A stretch of 64,000 nt of DNA from Albidovulum sediminicola (GCF_025751575.1 NZ_JAOWLA010000016.1:1-64000), one strand, 5' to 3'; counted from the first letter of the stretch, positions 8,431 through 18,797 are shown. Made by a program: numbers and translations. Notes: generated by a model not told the origin, from the sequence alone.

Positions 8431-9016
8431 GGGCGGTCAGGATCGCGAAGGGGTCATCGGTGCCGGCAAGGCCACGCTCTTGGCCTACGAAACAGGAAGC
8501 GACGGTGAAGCCCGCCCCGGTCAGAAGGGCGCGAAGCTCTGCCACGCTGTAGTAGCTGTAGTAACGGTCGAGCGGGTCGCGCGCCTCGCCCGCGCCGGTC
8601 TTCATCCCGAGATGAAGCAGCCCGCCGGGCTTGAGCGCCCGGTGAAGGGCCGCAAGGTGGCGGGGCAGGTCCGCGCGGGGTGCGTGAAGCAGCGCGAAGT
8701 TCGCCCAGACGCCGTCGTATTCGGCAACGGCGGCGATGTCGTCGAAGGTGCCGATCCGCGCGCCGATGTCATGGCGGGCGTTGGCAAGCGCCACCATCGC
8801 GGCGGACGCGTCGACCGGGTCCGGCCGGTGCCCCGCCGCGCGCAGGAAGGCCGAGGCGGTTCCCGGCCCGCAGCCGAGATCGAGCACGCGGGCGCCTTCG
8901 GGCAGGGCGGCGATGAAGGCCGCCAGATGCCGGTCCGGCAGGTCCGCGGCGAAGCGGTCGGCGTAATCGCCCGCCTTCGCGTCATAGACGGCGATGGTGC
9001 GCGGGTCGGCGCTCAT
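8423..9016 (-). CDS. Class I SAM-dependent methyltransferase
   Basis: A 197-residue Rossmann-fold methyltransferase of the Methyltransf_11/25 type. The SAM loop is [15 protein letters not shown] (about residues 42-56), followed by the acidic ribose-binding strand ([11 protein letters not shown]) and motif IV region [16 protein letters not shown]. The substrate cannot be told; small-molecule or quinone-like targets are common. ATG at 9016 overlaps the ispH stop as ATGA, and the end overlaps rnhA by 8 nt, placing it firmly in the ispH-rnhA operon. This order is shared by several rhodobacterial genomes as far as I recall, which suggests a housekeeping role. Confidence 0.82.
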   Translation of the reverse strand: MSADPRTIAVYDAKAGDYADRFAADLPDRHLAAFIAALPEGARVLDLGCGPGTASAFLRAAGHRPDPVDASAAMVALANARHDIGARIGTFDDIAAVAEYDGVWANFALLHAPRADLPRHLAALHRALKPGGLLHLGMKTGAGEARDPLDRYYSYYSVAELRALLTGAGFTVASCFVGQERGLAGTDDPFAILTARA

Positions 9017-9960
9017 GCAGGCTCTCGCAGTACGCGGGGCACCTTGAATTCGACCCGCTCGCGCGCGGTCTCGACCATCTCGACGGTAACGGCGTAGCGG
9101 GCGCGGAAGGCGTCGATCACCTCGTTGACCAGCACCTCGGGGGCAGAGGCCCCGGCCGTCAGCCCGATCGCGCGCACACCTTCCAGCGCCCGCCAGTCGA
9201 TATCGGCCGCGCGCTCGACCAGCTGCGCGTGCGCGCATCCGGCGGCCCGGCCCACTTCGACCAACCGGCGGGAGTTCGACGAGTTTGGCGCCCCGATCAC
9301 CAGCAGCGCGCCAATGCGGGGGGCGATCGCCTTGACCGCCTCCTGGCGGTTGGTGGTGGCGTAACAGATGTCTTCCTTGTGCGGGCCGATGATCGCCGGG
9401 AAACGGGCCTTCAGCGCCGCGACGATGCCGGCGGTGTCATCGACCGACAGGGTCGTCTGGGTGATGAAGGCCAGCCGTTCGGGATTGCGGGGGGCGATGC
9501 GCGCGACATCCTCCACCGTCTCGACCAGGATGACCTCGCCCTCCGGCAGCTGGCCCATGGTGCCCAGCGTCTCCGGGTGGCCGGCATGGCCGATCATCAC
9601 CATTTGCAGCCCGTTCTCGTGATGGCGCTCGGCCTCGATATGCACCTTGGAGACGAGGGGGCAGGTGGCATCCACATAGACCATCTCGCGCCGCGCGGCC
9701 TCGGCGGGGACGGATTTCGGCACGCCATGGGCGGAAAAGATCACCGGCCGATCGTCGGGACAGTCGGCCAGTTCCTCGACGAAGACGGCGCCCTTGGCGC
9801 GCAGCCCGTCGACGACATAGCGGTTGTGGACGATCTCGTGGCGCACATAGACCGGCGCCCCCCATTTTTCGAGCGCGAGTTCCACGATGCGGATCGCGCG
9901 GTCCACGCCCGCGCAGAAGCCGCGCGGGGCGGCGAGATATAGCGTTAGTTCCTGGGTCAT
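9013..9960 (-). CDS. ispH: 4-hydroxy-3-methylbut-2-enyl diphosphate reductase
   Basis: A 315-residue [4Fe-4S] enzyme making IPP and DMAPP in the last step of the MEP isoprenoid pathway. The three cluster cysteines are Cys16 ([12 protein letters not shown]), Cys100 ([12 protein letters not shown]) and Cys199 ([14 protein letters not shown]); the catalytic Glu region, HAGHPETLG, is also visible. The start at 9960 ([15 protein letters not shown]) has a GAGG site upstream and avoids a 9-residue extension with no homology. It is transcribed after the NYN gene (84-nt gap) and overlaps the methyltransferase gene by 4 nt. Confidence 0.95.
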   Translation of the reverse strand: MTQELTLYLAAPRGFCAGVDRAIRIVELALEKWGAPVYVRHEIVHNRYVVDGLRAKGAVFVEELADCPDDRPVIFSAHGVPKSVPAEAARREMVYVDATCPLVSKVHIEAERHHENGLQMVMIGHAGHPETLGTMGQLPEGEVILVETVEDVARIAPRNPERLAFITQTTLSVDDTAGIVAALKARFPAIIGPHKEDICYATTNRQEAVKAIAPRIGALLVIGAPNSSNSRRLVEVGRAAGCAHAQLVERAADIDWRALEGVRAIGLTAGASAPEVLVNEVIDAFRARYAVTVEMVETARERVEFKVPRVLREPA

Positions 9961-10044
9961 CGCATCCTCGGCAGTGCGCCGGGACATTATGCCAGCGCGG
10001 GGGACGACACAACCGTGCCCGCCCCGCGCCGCGTCGCGCCGGAT

Positions 10045-10620
10045 CTAGCGGCCGCCGCCGACGGTCTCTTCCTCGCGCTCGAAGCGGGGTTCGCGCGGCG
10101 GGCGCCCGATCACTTCGCGCAGCGCGTCAAGCTCAATGAAGTTGTCGGCCTGGCGGCGCAGCTCGTCGGCGATCATCGGCGGCTGAGAACGGATGGTCGA
10201 GACCACCGAAACCCGCACGCCCTGCCGCTGCAGGCTTTCGACCAGCGGCCGGAAATCCCCGTCGCCCGAGAACAGGACAATGTGATCGACCCGGGGCGCA
10301 AGCTCCATCGCGTCCACGGTCAGCTCGATGTCCATGTTGCCCTTGACCTTCCGGCGCCCCTGGCTGTCGGTGTATTCCTTGGCGGGCTTCGTCACCATGC
10401 AGAAGCCGTTGTAGTGCAGCCAGTCGACCAGTGGCCGGATGGGGGAATATTCGTCGTTTTCCAGAAGTGCGGTGTAGTAGAAAGCGCGCAGCAACTTGCC
10501 GCGACGCTCGAATTCCTGACGCAACAGCTTGTAGTCGATGTCGAACCCGAGCGCCTTGGCCGCCGCGTAGAGGTTGGAGCCATCGATGAAAAGTGCGAGC
10601 CGTTCATCCTTGTAGAACAT
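10045..10620 (-). CDS. NYN-domain (LabA/DUF88) putative ribonuclease
   Basis: A 191-residue PIN-like NYN-domain protein. Acidic metal-binding positions are seen in LALFIDGSNLYAAAK (near residue 13), in KVKGNMDIELTVDAM and in HIVLFSGDGDFRPLVESLQR, the three standard NYN motifs. The short C-terminal tail is charged and ends in GGGR. The ATG at 10620 has AGGGAGC 6 nt upstream; an extension to 10665 has no such site. Family members are predicted Mg-dependent RNases or RNA-processing factors; the target is unknown. First gene of the minus-strand operon leading to ispH and divergent from folK. Confidence 0.82.
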   Translation of the reverse strand: MFYKDERLALFIDGSNLYAAAKALGFDIDYKLLRQEFERRGKLLRAFYYTALLENDEYSPIRPLVDWLHYNGFCMVTKPAKEYTDSQGRRKVKGNMDIELTVDAMELAPRVDHIVLFSGDGDFRPLVESLQRQGVRVSVVSTIRSQPPMIADELRRQADNFIELDALREVIGRPPREPRFEREEETVGGGR

Positions 10621-10746
10621 CAATAGCTCCCTTCGAGAATACAATGCGTCAACGAAGTCGAACACACGACTGGTAAGACCGGACGACTTGGCTCAAAAAT
10701 AGGCGAGAGCGCAGATTTGGCAACGGCAACAATGGTATCTGCACAT

Positions 10747-11313
10747 ATGCAAAAGTATAAGTTTGCTCTGATTGCGCTGGGTGGCAACCTGCCCACGGAG
10801 GCCGGAGACCCCGCCGAACTGCTGCGCGCGGCGCTTCGCGACATGGCGGCGGCGGGCTGCGTGCTGGTGGCGGTCAGCCGGTTTTTCGCGACACCGGCCT
10901 ACCCGCCGGGCTCCGGCCCCGATTTCGTCAATGCGGCGGCGGTGGTTTCCTCGGACCTCGCGCCCGGGGCGTTGCTGGACCTGCTGCACGAGATCGAGGC
11001 GCGGCACGGGCGCGAACGGTTGCAGCGCTGGGGCGCGCGCACGCTTGACCTCGACCTTCTGGCGGTGGGCGATACCGTGCTGCCGGACGCGCAGACGCAG
11101 GACCACTGGCGCGCGCTCGCGCCCGAGGCGCAGCAGGCGCTTGCGCCCGACCGGCTGATCCTGCCCCATCCCCGGCTTCAGGACCGGGGATTCGTCCTGG
11201 TCCCGCTGATGGATGTGGCACCGCTCTGGACCCATCCCCGGACCGGGAATACGGTCGCGGCGATGGTCCAGGCCCTGCCGGAGGAGGACAAAGCGGCGAT
11301 CCGGCCGCTCTGA
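10747..11313 (+). CDS. folK: 2-amino-4-hydroxy-6-hydroxymethyldihydropteridine diphosphokinase
   Basis: A 188-residue HPPK, pyrophosphorylating 6-hydroxymethyl-dihydropterin in folate synthesis. Signature segments are [10 protein letters not shown] at the N terminus, [21 protein letters not shown], the substrate/ATP motif [12 protein letters not shown] (about residues 99-110), and [18 protein letters not shown]. None of the three possible starts (TTG 10717, ATG 10732, ATG 10747) has a convincing ribosome binding site; 10747 is chosen because [14 protein letters not shown] is the family N terminus. folP is not adjacent. Confidence 0.9.
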   Translation: MQKYKFALIALGGNLPTEAGDPAELLRAALRDMAAAGCVLVAVSRFFATPAYPPGSGPDFVNAAAVVSSDLAPGALLDLLHEIEARHGRERLQRWGARTLDLDLLAVGDTVLPDAQTQDHWRALAPEAQQALAPDRLILPHPRLQDRGFVLVPLMDVAPLWTHPRTGNTVAAMVQALPEEDKAAIRPL

Positions 11314-11327
11314 CCGGGATTCCGCGC

Positions 11328-11356
11328 TTGTCAAGCCCGGACATAGGGCATACATA
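11328..11356 (+). promoter_or_regulatory. Candidate sigma70-type promoter for rpoZ-rsh
   Basis: TTGTCA (11328-11333), a 17-nt spacer and TACATA (11351-11356) form a near-consensus housekeeping promoter in the 79-nt gap between folK and rpoZ, placing the transcript start about 30 nt before the rpoZ ATG. Confidence 0.55.
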
Positions 11357-11392
11357 GCGACTTCCACCTTCCCATTCGGATTGGAGTTGCCG

Positions 11393-11746
11393 ATGGCCCG
11401 CGTGACGGTCGAAGATTGCGTTGACAAGGTTCCGAACCGGTTCGAGCTCGTGATGCTCGCGTCGCATCGTGCGCGCGAAATCGCGTCGGGCTCGCCGCTG
11501 ACGATCGACCGCGACAACGACAAGAACGCCGTCGTTGCCCTGCGCGAAATCGCGGACGAAACCCAGACCGCGGCCGATCTGCGCGAACGCATGATCGAAA
11601 GCAACCAGACCCAGATCGAGGTGGACGAGCCCGAGGACGACGCCATGGCGCTTCTCATGGGTGGCGAGGTCGATCGTCCTGCGCAAGACGACATGGACGA
11701 GGAACGCCTGCTGCGCCAGCTCATGGAAGCCCAGGGTCAGGGTTAA
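11393..11746 (+). CDS. rpoZ: RNA polymerase omega subunit
   Basis: A 117-residue omega subunit that helps beta-prime folding and holds a ppGpp-binding interface of RNA polymerase. The N terminus [20 protein letters not shown] and [20 protein letters not shown] are characteristic, followed by the usual alphaproteobacterial acidic C-terminal extension ([12 protein letters not shown]). GGAG lies 8 nt before the ATG. It sits 28 nt upstream of rsh, the common rpoZ-spoT pairing. Confidence 0.96.
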   Translation: MARVTVEDCVDKVPNRFELVMLASHRAREIASGSPLTIDRDNDKNAVVALREIADETQTAADLRERMIESNQTQIEVDEPEDDAMALLMGGEVDRPAQDDMDEERLLRQLMEAQGQG

Positions 11747-11774
11747 GGACGAGCCCTGAGGCGAGCGGATCACC

Positions 11775-13895
11775 ATGATCGAAGTCGAAGACCTGATCGC
11801 GCTGGTCCGCAACTACAACCCCCGAACCAACGCTGACCTGATCCGGCGCGCCTATGCCTATGGGCGCCAGATGCATGACGGGCAGAAGCGGCACTCGGGG
11901 GAGGACTACTTCACCCATCCCGTCGCCGTCGCCGCGATCCTGACCGAGCAGCGGCTGGACGATGCCTCGATCGTGACCGCGCTCCTGCACGATACGATCG
12001 AAGACACGAAGTCCACCTATTCCGAGGTGACGCGCCAGTTCGGAGCAGAGATCGCGGAACTGGTCGATGGCGTCACCAAGCTGACCAACCTGCAACTGTC
12101 CTCCACCGCCTCCAAGCAGTCGGAAAACTTCCGCAAGCTCTTCATGGCGATGTCGAAGGACCTGCGGGTGATCCTCGTGAAGCTCGCCGACCGGCTGCAC
12201 AACATGCGCACGATCAAGTCGTTGCCGTATGACAAGCAGGCCCGCAAGGCGCGCGAGACGATGGACATCTTCGCCCCGCTTGCCGGCCGCATGGGCATGC
12301 AGTGGATGCGCGAGGAGCTTGAGGACCTGTCCTTCCGCGTCCTGAACCCGGAGGCGCGATCCTCGATCATCCGCCGCTTCATCACGCTTCAGAAGGAAAC
12401 CGGCGACGTGATCCAGAAGATCACCGCCGACATCCGCCTGGAACTGGAGGCGGAATCGGTCGAGGCCGACGTCTTCGGGCGGGCGAAGAAGCCCTACTCG
12501 ATCTGGCGCAAGATGCAGGAAAAGCGGCTTGCCTTCTCGCGCCTGTCGGACATCTACGGCTTTCGCGTCATCTGCCAGACGGAGCAGGACTGCTACCGCA
12601 TCCTGGGCGCGATCCATCGCCGCTGGCGCGCCGTGCCGGGGCGGTTCAAGGACTACATCAGCCAGCCGAAATCGAACGGCTACCGCTCGATCCACACGAC
12701 CGTGTCGGGCCGCGACGGCAAGCGCGTCGAGGTGCAGATCCGCACCCGCCAGATGCATGAGGTCGCCGAGGCCGGGGTTGCCGCGCATTGGTCATACCGC
12801 GATGGCGAACGGGCGCAGAACCCCTTCGCCGTCGATCCGGCGAGGTGGATCGCCACGCTGACGGAGCGGTTCGAAAGCGGCGACGACCATGACGAGTTCC
12901 TCGAGAACGTGAAGCTCGAGATGTATTCGGACCAGGTCTTCTGCTTCACGCCCAAGGGCGATGTGGTGCAGTTGCCCAAGGGGGCGACGCCGATCGACTT
13001 CGCCTATGCGATCCATACGCGAATCGGCAACTCCTGCGTCGGCGCCAAGGTCGACGGGATTCGCGTACCGCTCTGGACACGGCTCAAGAACGGTCAGTCG
13101 GTGGAGGTGATCACCGCCACCGGCCAGCGCCCGCAGGCGACCTGGATCGACATCGTCGTGACCGGCCGGGCGAAGTCCGCGATCCGGCGCAGCCTGCGCG
13201 AAGAGGACCGCGAACGCTTCGTCAAGCTCGGCCAGGAACTGGCGCGCGTGGCCTTCGAGCATGTCGGGCGCAAGGTGACGGAAAAGGCGCTGAAGATCGC
13301 GGCGAAGAACTTGGCGCTGGCCGACGAAAAGGAAGTCCTGGCGCGGGTCGGTTCCGCGGAGCTGACGGCGAGCGAGGTGCTGGCCGCGATCTATCCCGAA
13401 CTGGCGCAGCAGGCGGCCGAAGAGGTCGATTCGCGCCGCGCCGTCGTGGGGCTGACCGCGGATCAGAACTTCCGCCGCGCCAACTGCTGCCAGCCGGTGC
13501 CGGGCGAACGCATCGTCGGCATCACCTATCGCGGTCAGGGCGTGGTCGTTCACGCCATCGATTGCCCCGCCCTGGCCGAGTTCGAGGAACAGCCCGGGCG
13601 CTGGATCGACCTGCATTGGCATTCCGGCCGCCACCCCGCCGTCTACACGATCAGCCTGAACCTCACGATCTCGAACGATGCGGGTGTGCTGGGACGAATC
13701 TGCACCTTGATCGGCGTGCAGAAGGCCAATATCTCCGATCTGACTTTCGTTGACCGCAAACCGGATTTCTACCGGCTGATCGTCGAGGTCGATTTGCGGG
13801 ACGCGGAGCATTTGCATGCCCTGCTGACCGCGCTCGAAGCGGAACCGGATGTCGCCCAGGTGGAGCGCTACCGGGACCTCAACCGCAAGCCCTGA
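11775..13895 (+). CDS. rsh: Bifunctional (p)ppGpp synthetase/hydrolase (RelA/SpoT homologue)
   Basis: A 706-residue long RSH enzyme, cytosolic. Domains in order: HD hydrolase (about 25-180, with HSGEDYFTHPV and ALLHDTIEDT containing His72-Asp73), synthetase (about 235-350, with KPYSIWRKMQEK, LSDIYGFRVI and GYRSIHTTV), TGS (about 380-445, with FTPKGDVVQLPKGATPIDFA), helical/zinc-finger region (RRANCCQPVPGERIVGI) and ACT (about 625-702, NLTISNDAGVLGRICTLIG). The hydrolase motifs are intact, so the protein should both make and degrade the alarmone, as expected for the single long RSH of alphaproteobacteria. Confidence 0.95.
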   Translation: MIEVEDLIALVRNYNPRTNADLIRRAYAYGRQMHDGQKRHSGEDYFTHPVAVAAILTEQRLDDASIVTALLHDTIEDTKSTYSEVTRQFGAEIAELVDGVTKLTNLQLSSTASKQSENFRKLFMAMSKDLRVILVKLADRLHNMRTIKSLPYDKQARKARETMDIFAPLAGRMGMQWMREELEDLSFRVLNPEARSSIIRRFITLQKETGDVIQKITADIRLELEAESVEADVFGRAKKPYSIWRKMQEKRLAFSRLSDIYGFRVICQTEQDCYRILGAIHRRWRAVPGRFKDYISQPKSNGYRSIHTTVSGRDGKRVEVQIRTRQMHEVAEAGVAAHWSYRDGERAQNPFAVDPARWIATLTERFESGDDHDEFLENVKLEMYSDQVFCFTPKGDVVQLPKGATPIDFAYAIHTRIGNSCVGAKVDGIRVPLWTRLKNGQSVEVITATGQRPQATWIDIVVTGRAKSAIRRSLREEDRERFVKLGQELARVAFEHVGRKVTEKALKIAAKNLALADEKEVLARVGSAELTASEVLAAIYPELAQQAAEEVDSRRAVVGLTADQNFRRANCCQPVPGERIVGITYRGQGVVVHAIDCPALAEFEEQPGRWIDLHWHSGRHPAVYTISLNLTISNDAGVLGRICTLIGVQKANISDLTFVDRKPDFYRLIVEVDLRDAEHLHALLTALEAEPDVAQVERYRDLNRKP

Positions 13896-13920
13896 GGAGG
13901 GGCAGGAAGGAAGCGGACCC

Positions 13921-14577
13921 TTGGTCTTCAAGCGGCGTAACCCGCGGACCTACCTCCAGATCATCGCAGAGGCGTTCTGGCCGCGCGGTGGATGGACCCG
14001 CGCTTTCCATTACGTCAAGCACCGCATCCGCCGCCTGCCCGATAACCCCAAGAGCATCGCGCGCGGCGTGGCCGCCGGGGTCTTCGTCAGTTTCACGCCG
14101 CTCTTCGGCCTGCATTTCATCTCCGCCTTCATCGCGGCCCGCATCGTGCGCGGCAACGTGCTGGCGGCGCTCTTGGGGACCTTCTTCGGCAATCCCGTGA
14201 GCTTCCCGATCATCGCCTTCAGTTCGCTTCAGATCGGGCACTTCATCCTGGGGACGCATTTCGACCTTGCCGGCCATTCCACGCTTGTCAGCGAATTCGT
14301 GGGCGCGGGCCACGACCTCAAGCACAATCTCTTTGCGCTTTTCACCGATGAGGTCACGCATTGGGGCAATCTCATCGGCTTCTTCAAGCGTGTCTTCCTC
14401 CCTTACCTCGTGGGGGGGATCGCCCCCGGCCTTATCGCGGCGGTGGTCAGCTACTGGCTCTCGGAGCCGGTGATCGCGGCTTACCAGAAACGGCGGCGCA
14501 AGCGGCTGAAGGAGCGGCTTGAGAAACTCAAGGCCAAGCTTCATGCCCGCGCCGAGGAACGGCGCGAAAAAGGCTGA
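13921..14577 (+). CDS. DUF2062 membrane protein
   Basis: A 218-residue membrane protein of the DUF2062 family. The start is taken as TTG at 13921, giving [13 protein letters not shown], because AGGAAGGAAG lies upstream and no ATG/GTG occurs nearby in frame; an open extension into the rsh gene has no homology. The family core [18 protein letters not shown], the helix after it, [15 protein letters not shown], and a further C-terminal hydrophobic segment ([19 protein letters not shown]) are seen, followed by a highly basic tail rich in Lys/Arg/Glu. Function is unknown; it follows rsh by 25 nt. Confidence 0.8.
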   Translation: MVFKRRNPRTYLQIIAEAFWPRGGWTRAFHYVKHRIRRLPDNPKSIARGVAAGVFVSFTPLFGLHFISAFIAARIVRGNVLAALLGTFFGNPVSFPIIAFSSLQIGHFILGTHFDLAGHSTLVSEFVGAGHDLKHNLFALFTDEVTHWGNLIGFFKRVFLPYLVGGIAPGLIAAVVSYWLSEPVIAAYQKRRRKRLKERLEKLKAKLHARAEERREKG

Positions 14578-14668
14578 GGGGAATTGTGCCGGTGACGATT
14601 CCGCCGTTCACAGCGCCCGCCCGCCCGGTCTAAGTTTCACCCAACAGCAGAAGAACGGAGCTTTCCAG

Positions 14669-15409
14669 GTGACCAGACTCAGGCTTGGCGTGAACATCGA
14701 CCATGTCGCGACCGTCCGCAACGCGCGCGGCTCGGCCTATCCCGATCCGGTGCGCGCGGCCCTGCTTGCCGAGAAGGCCGGCGCCGACGGGATCACCGCG
14801 CATCTTCGCGAGGACCGCCGTCACATCGTCGATGCCGATATCGAGCGGTTGATGGCCGCGCTCTCGACGCCGCTGAACTTCGAGATGGCGGCGACCGCCG
14901 AGATGCAGGCGATCGCGCTGCGCCACCGCCCCCACGCCGTCTGCATCGTCCCCGAGAAGCGCGAGGAGCGCACGACCGAAGGCGGTCTCGACGTGGCGGG
15001 CGACATCGCGCGGCTGACCGACTACATCGCCCCCCTGCGCGAAGGCGGCTGCCGCGTCTCGATGTTCATCGGCCACGATGCGCGCCAGATCGAGGCCTCT
15101 GCCCGGATCGGCGCGGCGGTCGTTGAACTGCACACCGGGCATTACTGCGACCTTCACTACGAAGGGCGCATCGCCGAACGCGACGCGGAACTCGCGGCGC
15201 TCGTCGAAGGCGCGCGGCTGGCCCATTCGCTGGGACTGGAGGTCCATGCGGGCCATGGCCTGACCTATGAGACCGTGGCCCTGATCGCTGTCCTGCCGGG
15301 GGTCCGGGAACTCAACATCGGGCATTTCCTGATCGCGGAGGCGATCTTCACCGGCCTCGGTCCCGCGATCGACGAGATGCGCCAGCGGATGGATGCGGCG
15401 CGGGCATGA
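14669..15409 (+). CDS. pdxJ: Pyridoxine 5'-phosphate synthase
   Basis: A 246-residue TIM-barrel enzyme condensing 1-deoxyxylulose 5-phosphate with 3-amino-2-oxopropyl phosphate to pyridoxine phosphate. The start is GTG at 14669 ([20 protein letters not shown]) with GGAG 8 nt upstream. Active-site segments are [39 protein letters not shown] and [10 protein letters not shown]. Its last 4 nt (ATGA) overlap the acpS start, so the two are coupled. Confidence 0.95.
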   Translation: MTRLRLGVNIDHVATVRNARGSAYPDPVRAALLAEKAGADGITAHLREDRRHIVDADIERLMAALSTPLNFEMAATAEMQAIALRHRPHAVCIVPEKREERTTEGGLDVAGDIARLTDYIAPLREGGCRVSMFIGHDARQIEASARIGAAVVELHTGHYCDLHYEGRIAERDAELAALVEGARLAHSLGLEVHAGHGLTYETVALIAVLPGVRELNIGHFLIAEAIFTGLGPAIDEMRQRMDAARA

Positions 15410-15837
15410 TCCTCGGCATCGGAACCGACCTTGCGAATATCGAGCGTATCGCCGCGACGCTCGACCGCTTCGGGGACCGGTTCCGCCAACGGGTCTTCAC
15501 CGAGGTCGAGCAGGCCAAGGCCGAACGCCGCAAGGACGTCGCCGGCACCTACGCCAAGCGCTGGGCGGCGAAGGAGGCCTGTTCCAAGGCGCTGGGCACC
15601 GGGCTCAGCATGGGGATATCCTGGAAGGACATGGCGGTGGCGAACCTGCCCTCCGGTCAGCCGGTCATGCACCTCACGGGCTGGGCCGCCGACCGGCTGG
15701 CGCAGATGACGCCCCCGGGGCACGAGGCGATCGTGCATGTCACACTGACCGACGATCACCCCTGGGCGCAGGCCTTCGTGGTGATCGAGGCCCGCCCCGT
15801 TGCCGACGCCAACGGGTCTTTGCCCAAGGAAACTTGA
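15406..15837 (+). CDS. acpS: Holo-[acyl-carrier-protein] synthase
   Basis: A 143-residue phosphopantetheinyl transferase activating ACP for fatty-acid synthesis. Mg-binding residues are in [15 protein letters not shown] (Asp8) and [16 protein letters not shown] (Glu in WAAKEA). The C-terminal strand [20 protein letters not shown] is typical. Overlaps pdxJ by ATGA; the stop codon lies inside the candidate promoter -35 of lepB. Confidence 0.95.
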   Translation: MILGIGTDLANIERIAATLDRFGDRFRQRVFTEVEQAKAERRKDVAGTYAKRWAAKEACSKALGTGLSMGISWKDMAVANLPSGQPVMHLTGWAADRLAQMTPPGHEAIVHVTLTDDHPWAQAFVVIEARPVADANGSLPKET

Positions 15838-15862
15838 CACTTGCGGCATGCAGGCCCATGAA
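15834..15862 (+). promoter_or_regulatory. Candidate promoter for lepB-rnc
   Basis: A perfect TTGACA (15834-15839) overlaps the acpS stop and is followed after 17 nt by CATGAA (15857-15862), a weak -10. It would give lepB-rnc expression independent of the upstream operon. Confidence 0.35.
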
Positions 15863-15889
15863 GCGGGCGCAATGATGACAGGACGGATC

Positions 15890-16672
15890 ATGTCGAGCAA
15901 AGCCAGCGACGGTATCGTCGAAACCTTCAAGACGATCGTCTACGCCCTTCTGATCGCCGGGGTGTTCCGCACGCTCTTCTTCCAGCCGTTCTGGATCCCC
16001 TCGGGGTCGATGAAGGACACGCTGCTGATCGGCGACTTCCTCTTCGTCAACAAGATGGCCTATGGCTATTCGCGCTATTCCTGCCCCTTCGCCATCTGCC
16101 CGATCTCTGGCCGTATCCTGGGCTCGGAGCCCGAGCGTGGTGATGTCGTGGTCTTCCGCCACCCGGCCAACGGGCGCGACTTCATCAAGCGTCTGATCGG
16201 CCTTCCCGGCGACACGATCCAGGTGCTGGACGGCGTGCTTTACATCAACGGTACTGTCGCGCCCCAGGTTCCTGCGACCACGTTCGAGGAGATCAAGGAA
16301 CCGCAGGGCTCCGAAGGGCTGGTGCCGCGCTGCTCCAATGATCCGGTCGGCAAGGGCGGCATCTGCGAAAAGCAGCGTTTCACCGAGACGCTGCCGAACG
16401 GCGTCAGCCACGACGTGCTCAACATCACCGACAACTGGGGGGCAGACAACACGCCGATCTTCTCGGTCCCGGCGGGTCACTACTTCTTCATGGGCGACAA
16501 CCGCGACAACAGCCAGGACAGCCGCATCGCCGTGCAGTCCGGCGGCGTCGGTCTGGTGCCGGCCGAATACCTGATCGGGCGGGCGGAACGGATCATGTTC
16601 TCCTCCGCGGGGCGTTCGCTCTTCGCGTTCTGGACCTGGCGCGGGGATCGTTTCTTCAAGGCGATCGAGTGA
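15890..16672 (+). CDS. lepB: Signal peptidase I
   Basis: A 260-residue type I leader peptidase that cleaves secretory signal peptides on the periplasmic side of the inner membrane. An N-terminal transmembrane anchor ([17 protein letters not shown]) precedes the serine motif [20 protein letters not shown]; the general-base lysine is in [17 protein letters not shown], and the final box is [14 protein letters not shown]. The ATG at 15890 ([15 protein letters not shown]) has AGGA 6 nt upstream and matches the family start; ATGs at 15872/15875 are alternatives. A Cys-containing insert ([15 protein letters not shown]) and a Cys pair near [18 protein letters not shown] are typical of alphaproteobacterial enzymes. 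Confidence 0.94.
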   Translation: MSSKASDGIVETFKTIVYALLIAGVFRTLFFQPFWIPSGSMKDTLLIGDFLFVNKMAYGYSRYSCPFAICPISGRILGSEPERGDVVVFRHPANGRDFIKRLIGLPGDTIQVLDGVLYINGTVAPQVPATTFEEIKEPQGSEGLVPRCSNDPVGKGGICEKQRFTETLPNGVSHDVLNITDNWGADNTPIFSVPAGHYFFMGDNRDNSQDSRIAVQSGGVGLVPAEYLIGRAERIMFSSAGRSLFAFWTWRGDRFFKAIE

Positions 16673-17358
16673 AGCTGGCGGCCGATCTTCAGGCCTTCGC
16701 GGCCAGGATCGGGCACGACTTCCGCCGTCCCGAGCTGCTGTTGCGCGCGCTGACGCATGGATCGATCGCGACGCCCACGCGGCCCGACAACCAGCGGCTC
16801 GAATTCCTGGGCGACCGGGTGCTGGGCCTCGTGATGGCCGAGGCGCTGCTGGCCGCCGACAAGGGCGCGAGCGAGGGCCAGCTTGCCCCCCGTTTCAACG
16901 CCCTGGTGCGCAAGGAAACCTGCGCCGAGGTCGCGGCCAGCGTTTCCCTGGGCGATGTGCTCAAGCTTGGCCGGTCGGAGATGATGACGGGTGGGCGCCG
17001 CAAGCAGGCGCTGCTTGGCGATGCGATGGAGGCGGTGATCGCCGCCGTCTATCTCGACGCGGGCTTCGAGGCGGCCAAGGCGATGGTGCTCCGGCTCTGG
17101 GGCGGGCGCATCGGCGAGGTCGCCGAGGACGCACGCGACGCCAAGACCGCGCTTCAGGAATGGGCGCAGGCCCGCGGCATGCCGCCCCCCGCCTATGTCG
17201 AGATCGCCCGCGAAGGCCCGCCCCACCAGCCGGTCTTCACGGTCGAGGCGCGCATCGCCACGGGCGAGGCGGCGCAGGCCAGGGCCGGCGCCAAGCGCCA
17301 GGCCGAACAGGCCGCCGCCAAGGCGCTGCTGGAACGGATGGAAACCGGCGCGGCCTAG
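16669..17358 (+). CDS. rnc: Ribonuclease III
   Basis: A 229-residue double-strand-specific endoribonuclease for rRNA and mRNA processing. The catalytic signature is [20 protein letters not shown] (about residues 43-62), with the second acidic cluster in [20 protein letters not shown], and a C-terminal dsRNA-binding domain ([14 protein letters not shown] through AAKALLERM). The start is GTG at 16669, overlapping the lepB stop codon, so translation is coupled. Confidence 0.95.
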   Translation: MKLAADLQAFAARIGHDFRRPELLLRALTHGSIATPTRPDNQRLEFLGDRVLGLVMAEALLAADKGASEGQLAPRFNALVRKETCAEVAASVSLGDVLKLGRSEMMTGGRRKQALLGDAMEAVIAAVYLDAGFEAAKAMVLRLWGGRIGEVAEDARDAKTALQEWAQARGMPPPAYVEIAREGPPHQPVFTVEARIATGEAAQARAGAKRQAEQAAAKALLERMETGAA

Positions 17359-17473
17359 GTGCGACAGGGCTGCTGCGCCAGTCTGGCGCGGGCACCGCAC
17401 CCTTCGACAAGTCAACTGGTGTTTTGGACGCGCTTCGTCTATTGCACATGCGTTCTGCAATGAGGACCCATCC

Positions 17474-18385
17474 ATGGCTGAGACGCGCGCGGGCTTCGTC
17501 GCCCTGATCGGAGAGCCCAACGCCGGCAAGTCGACGCTTCTGAACCAGATGGTCGGGGCCAAGGTCTCGATCGTCACGCACAAGGTGCAAACCACGCGCG
17601 CCCGCATTCGCGGCATCGCGATGGAGGGCGCGGCGCAGATCGTCTTCGTGGATACGCCGGGTCTCTTCCGCCCGCGCCGCAGGCTGGACCGGGCGATGGT
17701 CGCCGCCGCCTGGGGCGGGGCCGCGGATGCCGACATCGTCGTCCTGCTGGTCGAGGCGCACCGCGGCCTGACCGAGGGCGTCAAGGGCATCATCGAGGCG
17801 CTGCGCGACAAGCTTCCCGCGGCGACGCGGGTGGCGCTCGCGATCAACAAGATCGATCGCGTGAAGGCCGAGGAACTCCTGGGGCTTTCGCAGACCATGA
17901 ACGAGGCCTATGCGTTCGAGCGGACCTTCATGATCTCGGCCGAAAAGGGCTATGGGGTCCAGGACCTGAAGGAATGGCTTGCCGCCGAACTGCCCGAAGG
18001 CCCCTGGTTCTATCCGGAGGATCAGATCGCAGACTTGCCCATGCGCATGATCGCAGCGGAGGTCACGCGTGAAAAGCTGACGCTGCGCCTGCACGAGGAA
18101 TTGCCCTATCAGCTGACGGTTGAGACCGAACGCTGGGAAGAGCGCAAGGACGGATCGGCCCGGATCGACCAGATCGTCTATGTCGCGCGTGACGGCCACA
18201 AGGGCATCGTGCTCGGCAACCGGGGCGAGACCATCAAGGCCGTCGGCAAGGCGGCGCGCGAAGAGCTGACGGAGTTTCTTGGCCGGCCGGTGCACCTGTT
18301 CCTGAACGTGAAGGTGCGGCCGAACTGGCTTGAGGAAAGCGAACGCTATTCCGAGATGGGGCTCGAATTCCGGGATGGCGACTGA
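17474..18385 (+). CDS. era: GTPase Era
   Basis: A 303-residue ribosome-assembly GTPase that binds the 3' end of 16S rRNA. G1 is IGEPNAGKSTLLNQ, G2 KVQTTRARIRG, G3 VDTPGLF, G4 AINKIDRVK, and the KH RNA-binding domain lies in the last 100 residues (IVLGNRGETIKAVGKAAREE). The ATG at 17474 follows a GAGG. The gene follows rnc after 115 nt; recO, a frequent third partner, is not in this window. Confidence 0.96.
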   Translation: MAETRAGFVALIGEPNAGKSTLLNQMVGAKVSIVTHKVQTTRARIRGIAMEGAAQIVFVDTPGLFRPRRRLDRAMVAAAWGGAADADIVVLLVEAHRGLTEGVKGIIEALRDKLPAATRVALAINKIDRVKAEELLGLSQTMNEAYAFERTFMISAEKGYGVQDLKEWLAAELPEGPWFYPEDQIADLPMRMIAAEVTREKLTLRLHEELPYQLTVETERWEERKDGSARIDQIVYVARDGHKGIVLGNRGETIKAVGKAAREELTEFLGRPVHLFLNVKVRPNWLEESERYSEMGLEFRDGD

Positions 18386-18716
18386 GCCGCGCCTGACGGC
18401 GGATTTCTGGGTGCGGGCCTATCTTGCGCGCCTGCAAAGCGCCGCGATCCCGGCCTATGTGACCTGTCGGGGCGACCCCACGGCCGGGGCGGTGCTGGTC
18501 AAGCTTGCCACGCTCGACGGCGCGGCGCGGCTCTATCAGCGCAGTTTCGATCTGATGACGGGTGCCCGTGCCTGGGTCACGCTGGCCGAGGGGGCCGAGG
18601 CGGAGGTCGATGCAGCGGCCCGCCGCCAGCGCCAGATGGACCCCGACCTCTGGGTGATCGAGGTCGAAAGCCGCGAGGGGCGCACACTCCTCGACGAGGA
18701 GGGGCTGGCGGGATGA
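18375..18716 (+). CDS. DUF1491 family protein
   Basis: A 113-residue protein starting MATEPRLTADFWVRAYLARL, typical of DUF1491, a small alphaproteobacterial family of unknown function. The core includes GDPTAGAVLVKLATLDG and the C-terminal DPDLWVIEVESREGRTLL. It overlaps the end of era by 11 nt, so it is translated from the same transcript. No catalytic residues can be named; a ribosome- or RNA-related role is suggested only by the neighbours. Confidence 0.78.
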   Translation: MATEPRLTADFWVRAYLARLQSAAIPAYVTCRGDPTAGAVLVKLATLDGAARLYQRSFDLMTGARAWVTLAEGAEAEVDAAARRQRQMDPDLWVIEVESREGRTLLDEEGLAG

Positions 18717-18797
18717 TCGAAGCGGTGCGCGGTCCCAAGGGACCGCGCAAGCGATCTCTCGCGCCGCCTGCACGGCAGGCGTCACTCGGGGTCATGG